A stretch of DNA of 6,117 bases, from positions 1 to 6,117 of the forward strand of contig JALWQD010000176.1 of the NCBI GenBank assembly GCA_026994735.1, written 5' to 3'. The notes under the pieces are model-generated. The model saw nothing but the letters and a program-made list of their open reading frames with translations. It was not told the DNA's origin and searched no databases. This DNA comes from Gammaproteobacteria bacterium (lineage in GTDB: Bacteria > Pseudomonadota > Gammaproteobacteria > SZUA-140). A program made the position numbers and the translations under genes. Positions 1 through 6,059 of this stretch are shown here, piece by piece (within the stretch, counting starts at the first letter, position 1; each line of letters opens with the position of its first letter).

Positions 1-26
1 CAACGAACCCGGGAAGGTTGGCAGCA

Positions 27-68
27 CAGCGGCATACTCGCCAGAGTCTGATGACGAGTATGCCACTG
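27..68 (-). terminator. Hairpin just after rplS, possible transcript 3' end
   Basis: A perfect 10-bp inverted repeat (31-40 GGCATACTCG against 55-64 CGAGTATGCC, 14-base loop) begins 17 bases past the rplS stop codon. After one mismatch, three more pairs (27-29 with 66-68) extend the stem. Its position suggests the end of the rpsP-rimM-trmD-rplS transcript. However, no run of T follows the stem on either strand, so it is not a canonical intrinsic terminator. It could equally be a 3'-stabilising or processing hairpin, with termination further on or Rho-dependent. The inverted repeat is seen directly; the role is inferred. Confidence 0.4.
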
Positions 69-81
69 GACAACAGCCCGA

Positions 82-426
82 TCAGAGTTTCTCTTTGATC
101 CGAGCCTTTTTGCCACGCAATTCGCGCAGATAATAAAGCTTGGCGCGACGAACATCACCACGGCGCTGAACGAGAATGCTCTCAATGCTTGTGCTGTAGG
201 TCTGAAAGACACGCTCAACACCTTCGCCGTGTGATATTTTGCGTACCGTAAAGGCCGAATGCAGGCCCCGGTTACGCTTCGCGATAACGACACCAACAAA
301 GGACTGCAAGCGCTCACGCTCTCCTTCCTTAACCCGTACTTTGACTTCGACGGTATCCCCAGGATTAAACGTCGGGATATCCCGTTTCATCTGTTCAGCT
401 TCGATTTCTTTGATGAGATTGCTCAT
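82..426 (-). CDS. rplS: 50S ribosomal protein L19
   Basis: The product is ribosomal protein bL19, a large-subunit protein at the 30S-50S interface. The 114-residue product is full length (E. coli has 115). It aligns from its first residue (MSNLIKEIEAEQMK) and carries the family core: PGDTVEVKVRV near residues 22-32, GVVIAKRNRGLHSAFTVRKIS near 45-65, GEGVERVFQTYS near 67-78, and the basic tail KLYYLRELRGKKARIKEK. The ATG start at 426 is fixed by this alignment and preceded by a purine-rich GAGGAAGCGAGAG, which gives a plausible ribosome binding site. The stop is TGA. It is the last gene of the rpsP operon, separated from trmD by 136 bases, with a hairpin just downstream. A short open frame ends on its start codon through an ATGA overlap, so its translation might be coupled to whatever precedes it. 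The identification is secure. Confidence 0.98.
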   Translation of the reverse strand: MSNLIKEIEAEQMKRDIPTFNPGDTVEVKVRVKEGERERLQSFVGVVIAKRNRGLHSAFTVRKISHGEGVERVFQTYSTSIESILVQRRGDVRRAKLYYLRELRGKKARIKEKL

Positions 427-581
427 AACTCTCGCTTCCTCGTTAATAATTCAAACACGGCCCCTTCAGGAGCTGCATTCATCTCAAGCAGACTGACCGG
501 CCTCTGCAAGCAGACAACCGTCAAACTATTCTCTTCTTCTGACGTCGATAACATCGCGACGATTAAAGGCCTTTCTTCCAT
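423..581 (-). CDS. Possible small ORF bridging trmD and rplS
   Basis: A 52-codon open frame starts inside the last codons of trmD (ATG at 581, in a different frame), fills the whole trmD-rplS gap, and ends in a TGA that overlaps the rplS start codon as ATGA. AGGA lies 3 bases before that ATG, which is close for a Shine-Dalgarno site. In-frame ATGs at 554 (43 codons) and 482 (19 codons) are alternatives. The peptide starts MEERPLIVAML and ends ELLTRKREL; I do not recognise it and see no signal peptide or membrane segment. The opposite strand is also open across the gap, and the terminal TGA is automatic once rplS begins ATGA, so chance openness is a serious alternative. If translated, it would couple trmD and rplS translation or act as a leader. 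Confidence 0.2.
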   Translation of the reverse strand: MEERPLIVAMLSTSEEENSLTVVCLQRPVSLLEMNAAPEGAVFELLTRKREL

Positions 582-1315
582 TCTTCCTGATAAGCAGCAA
601 GCAGTCGCTGCTGCTGCTTATCAAGTTGCAAACGTGCCAGCAAATCCGGGCGTCTCAGCCATGTCCGGCCAAGCGCCTGCTGCTCACGCCAGCGAGCAAT
701 AGACTGGTGGTCACCACTCAGTAAAATCGCCGGCACATCGACACCCGCTTCACATTCCGGGCGCGTGTAATGCGGACAGTCAAGCAAGCCCGCAGAAAAC
801 GAATCCTGCTCAGCAGAATGCTCGTCACCAAGGACGCCAGGCAATAAACGAACAACGGCATCAACAAGAACCATCGCCGCCAGCTCTCCGCCACTGAGCA
901 CATAATCGCCGATTGAAATTTCCTCATCGACGTCGCTCTCGAGAAGGCGCTCATCAACCCCTTCATAACGGCCAGCAAGCAAAATAAGACGGGCCTCACC
1001 AGTGGCCAGCTCAGCAATCTTGCTTTGATCCAGCGGTGATCCTTGCGGCGACAAATAAATCACTCGACTGGGCCCCTCTATCGCCTCCCTGGCGGCGCAT
1101 AAAGCTGCTCGCAGGGGAGCAACCCGCATCACCATACCGGGTCCGCCACCATAAGGCCTGTCATCGACAGTACGATGCCGATCGCTGGCAAAATCCCGCG
1201 GGTTCCAGCAATCGAGCGAAAACAATCCACGCTTGACCGCTCTCGCCACAACGCCCGATTCGACAACCGCCCGAACCAAGCCCGGGAACAGTGTTACGAT
1301 ATGGATTCGGTACAC
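563..1315 (-). CDS. trmD: tRNA (guanine-N1)-methyltransferase TrmD
   Basis: TrmD transfers a methyl group from S-adenosylmethionine to N1 of G37 in tRNAs that have G36, which prevents +1 frameshifting. The 250-residue protein is full length. The SPOUT trefoil-knot signatures are present: RPYGGGPGMVM (53-63), LSPQG (88-92), LLAGRYEGVDERL (112-124) and EEISIGDYVLSGGELAA (131-147). LPGVLGDEHS...DSF and LLDCPHYTRPE follow (158-187). D171 sits at the place of the E. coli general base D169, and R156 at that of R154. The start is a GTG at 1315, chosen because it gives the normal N-terminus (RIHIVTLFPG) and there is no in-frame ATG nearby. With one base between it and the rimM stop and no strong Shine-Dalgarno, translation is probably coupled to rimM. 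The stop is TAA. Confidence 0.98.
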   Translation of the reverse strand: MYRIHIVTLFPGLVRAVVESGVVARAVKRGLFSLDCWNPRDFASDRHRTVDDRPYGGGPGMVMRVAPLRAALCAAREAIEGPSRVIYLSPQGSPLDQSKIAELATGEARLILLAGRYEGVDERLLESDVDEEISIGDYVLSGGELAAMVLVDAVVRLLPGVLGDEHSAEQDSFSAGLLDCPHYTRPECEAGVDVPAILLSGDHQSIARWREQQALGRTWLRRPDLLARLQLDKQQQRLLAAYQEEWKKGL

Positions 1316-1316
1316 G

Positions 1317-1856
1317 CTAATAATCCGCTCGCCAGTCTACCCGCAAACAGCCTGCAGGAAGGTCAACAGCAATGACAACCTGGTCCCTGACGAAAGGGAT
1401 CAGGCGCTGCCGGTCACCGTTCACGACAAGCACATCATTCGCTCCTGTGGCAATCATCGAAGCCACCTGACCGAGTCTCTCACCGGCTTCATTGACGACC
1501 TCCAAGCCGATCAGCTGATGCCAGTAGTACTCACTCTCACCGGCATCCGGCAATTGTTCCCGGGAAACATATATTTCACTTCCTATTAACAAGCGCGCCC
1601 TGTCGCAATCATCATATCCAGGCAAACGTGCGAGCACTGATTTACCCTGCCGGCGACCATCAATAACCGACACCTCCGCAATGACCTGCCCCTGTCGACA
1701 AAGCGTCCAGGGTGAGTATGACAAAATGCTCTCACGTTGCTCGGTATAGGAAAAAACCTTGACCCAACCACGCAGGCCATAGACACCATTGATTTGACCA
1801 ACAAACAGCTTATCTCGAATGCTTTCTGGCACCGTATTCTGCACCGGCCCCGTCAT
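1317..1856 (-). CDS. rimM: Ribosome maturation factor RimM
   Basis: RimM binds ribosomal protein S19 and assists late assembly of the 30S head; it acts in the cytoplasm and is not part of the mature ribosome. The 179-residue product (E. coli 182) has the two expected domains. The N-terminal RimM domain starts with LFVGQINGVYGLRGWVKVFS (17-36). The C-terminal PRC-barrel spans about 109-175, with YYWHQLIGLEV (110-120), TGANDVLVV (137-145) and RLIPFV (151-156). The family usually has a glycine-lysine hinge in the first motif; here it reads GVYGLRG. The ATG at 1856 follows rpsP by 24 bases and has only a weak site (AGG, 4 bases upstream). The stop is TAG, one base before the trmD GTG, consistent with a tightly coupled rimM-trmD pair. 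This gene order is conserved widely in bacteria. Confidence 0.97.
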   Translation of the reverse strand: MTGPVQNTVPESIRDKLFVGQINGVYGLRGWVKVFSYTEQRESILSYSPWTLCRQGQVIAEVSVIDGRRQGKSVLARLPGYDDCDRARLLIGSEIYVSREQLPDAGESEYYWHQLIGLEVVNEAGERLGQVASMIATGANDVLVVNGDRQRLIPFVRDQVVIAVDLPAGCLRVDWRADY

Positions 1857-1880
1857 TGGCCTGTCAAATGCGCCCCTGAA

Positions 1881-2126
1881 TCAGGCTGCAGCGGCCTGCT
1901 TGACAAGCTTGCCAACACGAGCCGATGCCTGGGCACCACGCCCTAACCAGTGCGAAAAACGCTCCTGATCAATTTTCAAACGCACTTCACTACCACGTGC
2001 CTGGGGATTGAAAAAACCAATCCGTTCAATAAAGCGCCCGTCGCGCGGATTACGACTGTCAGTCACAACCACATGATAGAAAGGACGCTTCTTGGCACCG
2101 CTACGAGCCAAACGTATGCTCACCAT
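1881..2126 (-). CDS. rpsP: 30S ribosomal protein S16
   Basis: This encodes bS16, a small-subunit protein needed for 30S assembly. The 81-residue product (E. coli 82) carries the diagnostic N-terminus MVSIRLARSGAKKRPFYHVV, then DSRNPRDGRFIERIGFFNPQA, and a C-terminal half with SHWLGRGAQASARVGKL and an alanine-rich tail. The ATG at 2126 is chosen because family members begin exactly there. The frame stays open for 63 more codons upstream to 2315, but that extension (MLGHRGVSL...) has no counterpart in S16. A Shine-Dalgarno AAGAGG lies about 11 bases before the start. It is the first gene of the operon, followed by rimM after 24 bases. The leader also holds a short overlapping frame and a hairpin (see findings). 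Confidence 0.97.
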   Translation of the reverse strand: MVSIRLARSGAKKRPFYHVVVTDSRNPRDGRFIERIGFFNPQARGSEVRLKIDQERFSHWLGRGAQASARVGKLVKQAAAA

Positions 2127-2158
2127 TCGTTTATAAACCTCTTTGATAATAGACTGCA

Positions 2159-2178
2159 CGGCCAAATATCCATGACCG
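2159..2178 (-). promoter_or_regulatory. Hairpin in the rpsP leader
   Basis: In the minus-strand RNA, CGGUCA (2178-2173) pairs with UGGCCG (2164-2159) around an 8-base loop, with one G-U pair. That pair would be a mismatch in plus-strand RNA, so the fold is better on the rpsP transcript. It lies 33 bases before the rpsP start codon and contains the ATG of a 17-codon leader frame at its stem-loop junction. Six pairs alone make this modest evidence. Confidence 0.25.
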
Positions 2179-2219
2179 CCCTTAAAAAACGAGCCATTGT
2201 ACCTGATCAGAGAAAAAAA

Positions 2220-2248
2220 TAAATAGCCATCTGCCAATTGTCGCTCAA
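2220..2248 (-). promoter_or_regulatory. Candidate rpsP promoter
   Basis: On the minus strand, TTGAGC (2248-2243; 4 of 6 against TTGACA) is followed after 17 bases by TATTTA (2225-2220; only about 3 of 6 against TATAAT) and then a run of T. A better -10 candidate, TACAAT (2201-2196; 5 of 6), lies closer to rpsP but has no recognisable -35 at 16-18 bases. Either would give an rpsP leader of roughly 60-90 bases. A strong ribosomal-protein promoter is expected here, but the sequence does not single one out. Confidence 0.25.
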
Positions 2249-2366
2249 AGAAATCCCTTTTCGGATGACCAAGCCATTGTATTCGCGTTAAACTGACGCC
2301 CCGGTGGCCAAGCATCCTCGCCCACCGAGCGCCAAAAAAGGAACATCTGAAGTCATTGAGGAGAAA

Positions 2367-2453
2367 ATGAACGGTAAGATGGAAGCGTCTCTAGCAAGGG
2401 AAAACCGGGGTAATTTAGTTACCATCACCCAGACTTTCAAGGCCAAACCATGA
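2367..2453 (+). CDS. Possible leader ORF 1 upstream of map
   Basis: This is a 28-codon frame with ATG at 2367 and TGA at 2451. GAGGAG at 2358-2363 ends 3 bases before the ATG, so the complementarity to 16S rRNA is strong although the spacing is short; it is the best ribosome binding site in the window. The peptide starts MNGKMEASLAREN and ends QTFKAKP. It is basic, has no membrane segment, and I do not recognise it. Its stop overlaps the ATG of a second short frame (ATGA at 2450-2453), which in turn overlaps map the same way. A small hairpin (GGTAA 2409-2413 with TTACC 2419-2423) lies inside it. It could be a translated leader coupled to map or a small protein. Function and conservation are unknown. 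Confidence 0.38.
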   Translation: MNGKMEASLARENRGNLVTITQTFKAKP

Positions 2454-2539
2454 CCTATCAACTATCAAATATCGGCCCCTTGGCAGGCACGGATACCGCC
2501 AATATTAACCGACTGAACAACGCGGAGAATGCACGATGA
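2450..2539 (+). CDS. Possible leader ORF 2 overlapping the map start
   Basis: This is a 29-codon frame. Its ATG at 2450 overlaps the stop of leader ORF 1, and its TGA (2537-2539) overlaps the map ATG (2536-2538). Both junctions are ATGA, the classic arrangement for termination-reinitiation coupling. AAGG at 2439-2442 lies 7 bases before its ATG, a reasonable ribosome binding site. The peptide starts MTYQLSNIGPLAG and ends RLNNAENAR; it is polar and not recognised. A bulged stem (2480-2487 with 2496-2502) lies inside it. The ATGA at map is automatic given that map begins ATGAGC, so the evidence rests on the open frame, the second ATGA junction and the two ribosome binding sites together. Confidence 0.32.
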   Translation: MTYQLSNIGPLAGTDTANINRLNNAENAR

Positions 2540-3303
2540 GCGTCACCATCAAAACCCAGGAAGAAATTGACAAGATGCGCATCGCCGGTCGTCTCGCAGG
2601 CGAAGTTCTGCGTATGATAGAGCCACATGTCCAGGCCGGAATTTCAACCAATGAGCTTGATCGTATTTGCCATGACTATATTGTCAATGAGCAACAGGCC
2701 ATCCCGGCACCGCTGAACTACCACGGCTTTCCGAAATCGATTTGCACCTCGGTCAATCATCAAGTATGTCATGGTATTCCCAGCGACAAGCCCCTCAAGG
2801 ACGGCGATATCATCAACATTGATATCACCGTCATCAAGGATGAATATCATGGCGACACCAGTAAAATGTATGCTGTCGGCACACCGTCTGTTCTTGCCCA
2901 GCGAACCAGTCGCATCAGCCACGAATGCCTGGCCATTGGTATTGAGTGCGTGCGTCCGGGGATCCGCTTGGGCGATATTGGTTATGCCATCCAGCAGCAT
3001 GCCGAAAAAAATGGCCTCTCCATTGTCCGCGAATATTGCGGCCATGGTATCGGCCGGGTTTTTCACGAAGAACCCCAGGTCCTGCATTATGGCGATCCGG
3101 ATACCGGTCTGCGGCTGGAAGAAGGCATGACCTTTACTATCGAGCCGATGGTCAATGCGGGTAAACGGCATGTGCGCCTGCTCCCTGATGGCTGGACGGT
3201 GATCACCAAGGATAGAAAGCCCTCGGCTCAATGGGAGCACACTTTGCTCGTCACTGCCGACGGAGTGGATGTCCTCACTTGCCTTGCTGGTGACACAATT
3301 TAA
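2536..3303 (+). CDS. map: Type I methionine aminopeptidase
   Basis: Map removes the initiator methionine from nascent proteins at the ribosome when the second residue is small. It is a di-metal enzyme with the pita-bread fold. The 255-residue protein (E. coli 264) has the complete active site: metal ligands D96, D107, H170, E203 and E234, plus substrate-contacting H79 (VCHGIP, 77-82) and H177 (RVFHEEPQ). Each is offset by at most one residue from E. coli. There is no N-terminal extension, so it is the short type Ia form. The ATG at 2536 has CGGAG (2523-2527) 8 bases upstream; an in-frame stop TAA at 2506 rules out a longer start. The stop is TAA. It is followed by glnD on the same strand after 53 bases containing a hairpin, the same pairing as in E. 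coli. Confidence 0.98.
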   Translation: MSVTIKTQEEIDKMRIAGRLAGEVLRMIEPHVQAGISTNELDRICHDYIVNEQQAIPAPLNYHGFPKSICTSVNHQVCHGIPSDKPLKDGDIINIDITVIKDEYHGDTSKMYAVGTPSVLAQRTSRISHECLAIGIECVRPGIRLGDIGYAIQQHAEKNGLSIVREYCGHGIGRVFHEEPQVLHYGDPDTGLRLEEGMTFTIEPMVNAGKRHVRLLPDGWTVITKDRKPSAQWEHTLLVTADGVDVLTCLAGDTI

Positions 3304-3310
3304 TTCCGTC

Positions 3311-3333
3311 GCGAACTGGCATTTTCAGTTCGC
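3311..3333 (+). promoter_or_regulatory. Hairpin between map and glnD
   Basis: This is a perfect 8-bp inverted repeat, GCGAACTG (3311-3318) and CAGTTCGC (3326-3333), with a 7-base loop GCATTTT. It begins 7 bases after the map stop and ends 23 bases before the glnD ATG. No T run follows it, so it is unlikely to be a full terminator. It could lower glnD expression relative to map, mark an RNase processing site or protect the upstream map mRNA. The repeat is seen directly; the role is inferred. Confidence 0.45.
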
Positions 3334-3356
3334 CTGCAAACGAGCCGATAACGCCC

Positions 3357-6059
3357 ATGAACAAACCTTCGCACCCTGCTCGCCGTTACAGCGACCATCC
3401 ACAAGCCGAAGACGATTTCGAGATTGAACAATTACTCGGAAAAATGGATGTTGCGACGACCGCCACGGCAGACATCATCAAACAGTGCCGGGCCGTTTTG
3501 ACTGCAGGGCAACAACAACTCGCTGAACGCTTCCAGCAAGGGCAGCGCGCCACCCGTTTGATCCGTCATCAGGCCCAGATTGTTGATGCCCTGATCGTCA
3601 CCCTTTGGCAGAAAACCCTCGGCAAACTACGGGTACCGACGGCATTGATTGCTGTTGGCGGCTATGGTCGCGGTGAACTTCATCCCGGCTCCGATGTTGA
3701 CCTGCTGATCTTGATCGACCAGGAAAGCAGCCTCGACCAACTGCAATCAGCGATCGAACAACTGGTCACTCTACTCTGGGATATTGGCCTTGAAGTGGGC
3801 CACAGCGTCCGCACCGTCGGCGATTGCCTGCGCGAGGCCAAAGATGATATCACGGTCATCACCAGCCTTATCGAATCGCGCTTGTTGACGGGAAACAATG
3901 CCCTTTACAAAAATCTCTGTGAAGCCATCACACCCGAAAAACTATGGCCGGCAGATGCCTTTTTCATTGCCAAATGTGAAGAACAGAAGAAACGTCACCA
4001 TAAATTTCGCGACACTGCCTTCAATCTTGAACCCAATATTAAAGAAGGCCCCGGTGGCCTGCGCGACCTCCAGGTCATTGTCTGGGTCACGCGCCGCCAT
4101 TTTGGTAGTAACCTCGAAGAACTCGTCAACCACGGCTTCCTGACAACCCCCGAACATGATGAACTGATCCGCTGCCAGGATTACCTTTGGCAGGTTCGCT
4201 ATGCTTTACACACGCAGACTGGACGCAACGAAAATCGCCTGCTATTTGACCTGCAAAGAGAACTGGCAATCCAGTTTGGCTATCGCGATGATGAAAATGC
4301 CATTGCCGTGGAAAAATTCATGCAGGCTTACTACCGCGCCATTACCAGCCTTAACCGCTTGAATGAAATGTTACTGCAACTCTTCGAGGAAGCCATCCTG
4401 CTGACTGGAAATGGCCAGAAAACGCTCTCCCTGAACCGCCGTTTTTGTAATAGCAATGGCTTTCTTGCCGTCAAAGACCCGGCCATTTTCTGGCGCTATC
4501 CCTTTGCCTTGCTGGAAGGTTTTTTACTGCTCCAGCAACACCCGGAACTGAAAGGTGTGCGCGCTGAGACAATTCGCCAGATTCGCCACTACCGTCATCT
4601 GATTGATGCAGCCTTCCGGGATGACCTCCGCTGTCGCAGCCTGTTTCTTGAAATCCTTCGCCAACCTGCCGGCAAAACCCATGAACTGCGGCGCATGAAC
4701 CGTTATGGGATACTCGCTGCCTACTGCGTTCCCTTTGCTGCCATTGTCGGGCGCATGCAATATGACCTCTTTCACGCCTATACCGTCGACGAACATACCT
4801 TGCGTGTTATCGATAATGTCCACGCTTTCAGCCATGAATCGGCAAAAAAAGACTTCCCCCTCTGTTACCGGGTCATGAACCGTATTCCCAAACGCGAGAT
4901 TCTTTATATTGCTGCACTGTTCCACGATATCGCCAAAGGTCGTGGTGGCAGCCACTCGCAACTCGGTGCCGTCGATGCCCGTGAATTCTGCCAGACCCAC
5001 GGACTCAGTGACTATGACACTGCTCTGGTTGTCTGGCTCGTACGCGAACATCTGGTCATGTCGGCAACAGCGCAACAAAGAGACATCGATGACCCGGCAG
5101 TCATCGATGAATTTGGCCGTAAGGTCAACGATGAGAATTATCTTAACCACCTCTTCCTGCTGACTGTCGCCGATATTCGTGGCACCAACCCTGACACATG
5201 GAATAACTGGAAAGCCAGTTTGATTGACGGCCTCTATAATGCTACCCGCCGCCTCTTTCGCCAGGGACCGGAAAATGCTCTCGACCAACTGGATGAATTA
5301 CACAGTCGCCAACGGCAGGCGCGCGAACAACTGAGCGACCTTTCCGGCGAAGAAATCAATCGCGTCTGGCGCCGCCTGGATGACAGTTATTTTGTTCGCC
5401 ACAGTGCCGGCGAAATCACCTGGCATACCCGAACCCTGCATGCCTTCCCTACGCCGAGCAAAACGCAGGTGATGACGCGCAATGACCCCCAGAGAAATAT
5501 CAGCCAGTTACTGACCTTTGGTCCCGATAGCCATGGCCTGCTGGCACTGATGGCCATTACTCTCGAACGACTGGCACTGAATATCGTCGATGCTCGTATC
5601 GTGACCACCCAGGATGGCTTTGCCCTGAATACCTTCGTCATTCTCGACAGCCAGAACCAGGGTCCACTGACAAATGATCACCTCCAGGAAATCGCCGATA
5701 GCCTGCGTCAAAGCCTTGCCAACAAGCCACTCTCTATCCAATTGCGACCACAGACACGGCGTCAGCGTCATTTCGTTATTCCCACAGAAGTACTCTTTAG
5801 TGATGACCTGCAGAATCGCTATACCCTTGTCCATCTAACGACCGCTGACCGTCCCGGATTGTTAGCCGCCATTACACAGATTTTTGCCGATCAGTCACTG
5901 CGCGTATGTAACGCCCGTATCACAACATTTGGTGCCCGCGTCGAAGACACCTTTTATATCACCGATGAAGATGCCAAACCGCTCTCCCAATCCCATCAAT
6001 TCGATGATCTTCGCCAGCGCATCATCGAATGCCTGGATGCGAGCAACAATGACCATTGA
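3357..6059 (+). CDS. glnD: Bifunctional PII uridylyltransferase / uridylyl-removing enzyme
   Basis: GlnD senses glutamine. At low glutamine it uridylylates PII proteins (GlnB/GlnK); at high glutamine it removes the UMP, setting glutamine synthetase activity and nitrogen-regulated transcription. The 900-residue protein is full length (E. coli 890) with all domains in order. The nucleotidyltransferase motif GGYGRGELHPGSDVDLL is at 101-117, with metal-binding D113 and D115. The GlnD-specific NLEPNIKEGPGGLRD is at 223-237. The HD hydrolase is at about 465-610, with FHAYTVDEHTLR, LFHDIAKGRGGSHS (H523, D524, H533) and VADIRGTNP. Two ACT glutamine-sensing domains are at about 720-790 and 822-895. 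Both catalytic centres look intact. The ATG at 3357 is the first start in frame with the expected N-terminus; its ribosome binding site is weak. It probably forms an operon with map. Confidence 0.98.
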   Translation: MNKPSHPARRYSDHPQAEDDFEIEQLLGKMDVATTATADIIKQCRAVLTAGQQQLAERFQQGQRATRLIRHQAQIVDALIVTLWQKTLGKLRVPTALIAVGGYGRGELHPGSDVDLLILIDQESSLDQLQSAIEQLVTLLWDIGLEVGHSVRTVGDCLREAKDDITVITSLIESRLLTGNNALYKNLCEAITPEKLWPADAFFIAKCEEQKKRHHKFRDTAFNLEPNIKEGPGGLRDLQVIVWVTRRHFGSNLEELVNHGFLTTPEHDELIRCQDYLWQVRYALHTQTGRNENRLLFDLQRELAIQFGYRDDENAIAVEKFMQAYYRAITSLNRLNEMLLQLFEEAILLTGNGQKTLSLNRRFCNSNGFLAVKDPAIFWRYPFALLEGFLLLQQHPELKGVRAETIRQIRHYRHLIDAAFRDDLRCRSLFLEILRQPAGKTHELRRMNRYGILAAYCVPFAAIVGRMQYDLFHAYTVDEHTLRVIDNVHAFSHESAKKDFPLCYRVMNRIPKREILYIAALFHDIAKGRGGSHSQLGAVDAREFCQTHGLSDYDTALVVWLVREHLVMSATAQQRDIDDPAVIDEFGRKVNDENYLNHLFLLTVADIRGTNPDTWNNWKASLIDGLYNATRRLFRQGPENALDQLDELHSRQRQAREQLSDLSGEEINRVWRRLDDSYFVRHSAGEITWHTRTLHAFPTPSKTQVMTRNDPQRNISQLLTFGPDSHGLLALMAITLERLALNIVDARIVTTQDGFALNTFVILDSQNQGPLTNDHLQEIADSLRQSLANKPLSIQLRPQTRRQRHFVIPTEVLFSDDLQNRYTLVHLTTADRPGLLAAITQIFADQSLRVCNARITTFGARVEDTFYITDEDAKPLSQSHQFDDLRQRIIECLDASNNDH

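Larger units (their letters stand above)
2127..2366. other. Divergent intergenic region between rpsP and map
   Basis: There is no recognisable gene here; both the leftward rpsP promoter and the rightward map promoter should lie in this stretch. I see an A/T-rich core at 2211-2224 (minus-strand T run), an 8-bp palindrome CTGATCAG at 2203-2210, and a 10-base direct repeat AGCCATTGTA at 2192-2201 and 2272-2281. On the minus strand each repeat copy reads TACAATGGCT. An inverted repeat CGGTGG/CCACCG lies at 2302-2307 and 2322-2327. I find no convincing sigma-70 promoter for map. The in-frame upward extension of rpsP crosses this area but looks non-coding. Confidence 0.6.

Noticed and set aside
259..702. 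147-codon plus-strand frame across rplS start, the gap and the trmD end
   Set aside because: Most of it is antisense to two conserved genes and no ribosome binding site or known motif is seen. Its openness does weaken the case for the minus-strand gap ORF.
718..1017. 99-codon minus-strand frame within trmD
   Set aside because: It is a shifted frame on the same strand inside a fully conserved trmD; a shadow.
2127..2315. N-terminal extension of the rpsP frame by 63 codons
   Set aside because: S16 proteins start at MVSIRLAR; the extension has no family counterpart, and a Shine-Dalgarno precedes the internal ATG at 2126.
2302..2327. CGGTGG/CCACCG inverted repeat as a terminator
   Set aside because: Only six pairs with a 14-base loop and no following T run in either direction; no gene ends here.
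2409..2502. Riboswitch in the map leader
   Set aside because: I compared it by eye with the conserved cores of several riboswitch classes; only small stems (2409-2423, 2480-2502) are visible and none matches a known class.
2644..3240. 198-codon minus-strand frame opposite map
   Set aside because: It is antisense to an intact map with all catalytic residues; the product is not recognisable.
4524..5288. 254-codon minus-strand frame opposite glnD
   Set aside because: It lies wholly antisense to the HD domain region of a clear glnD; its openness follows from the codon use of the sense gene, and the product resembles nothing I know.
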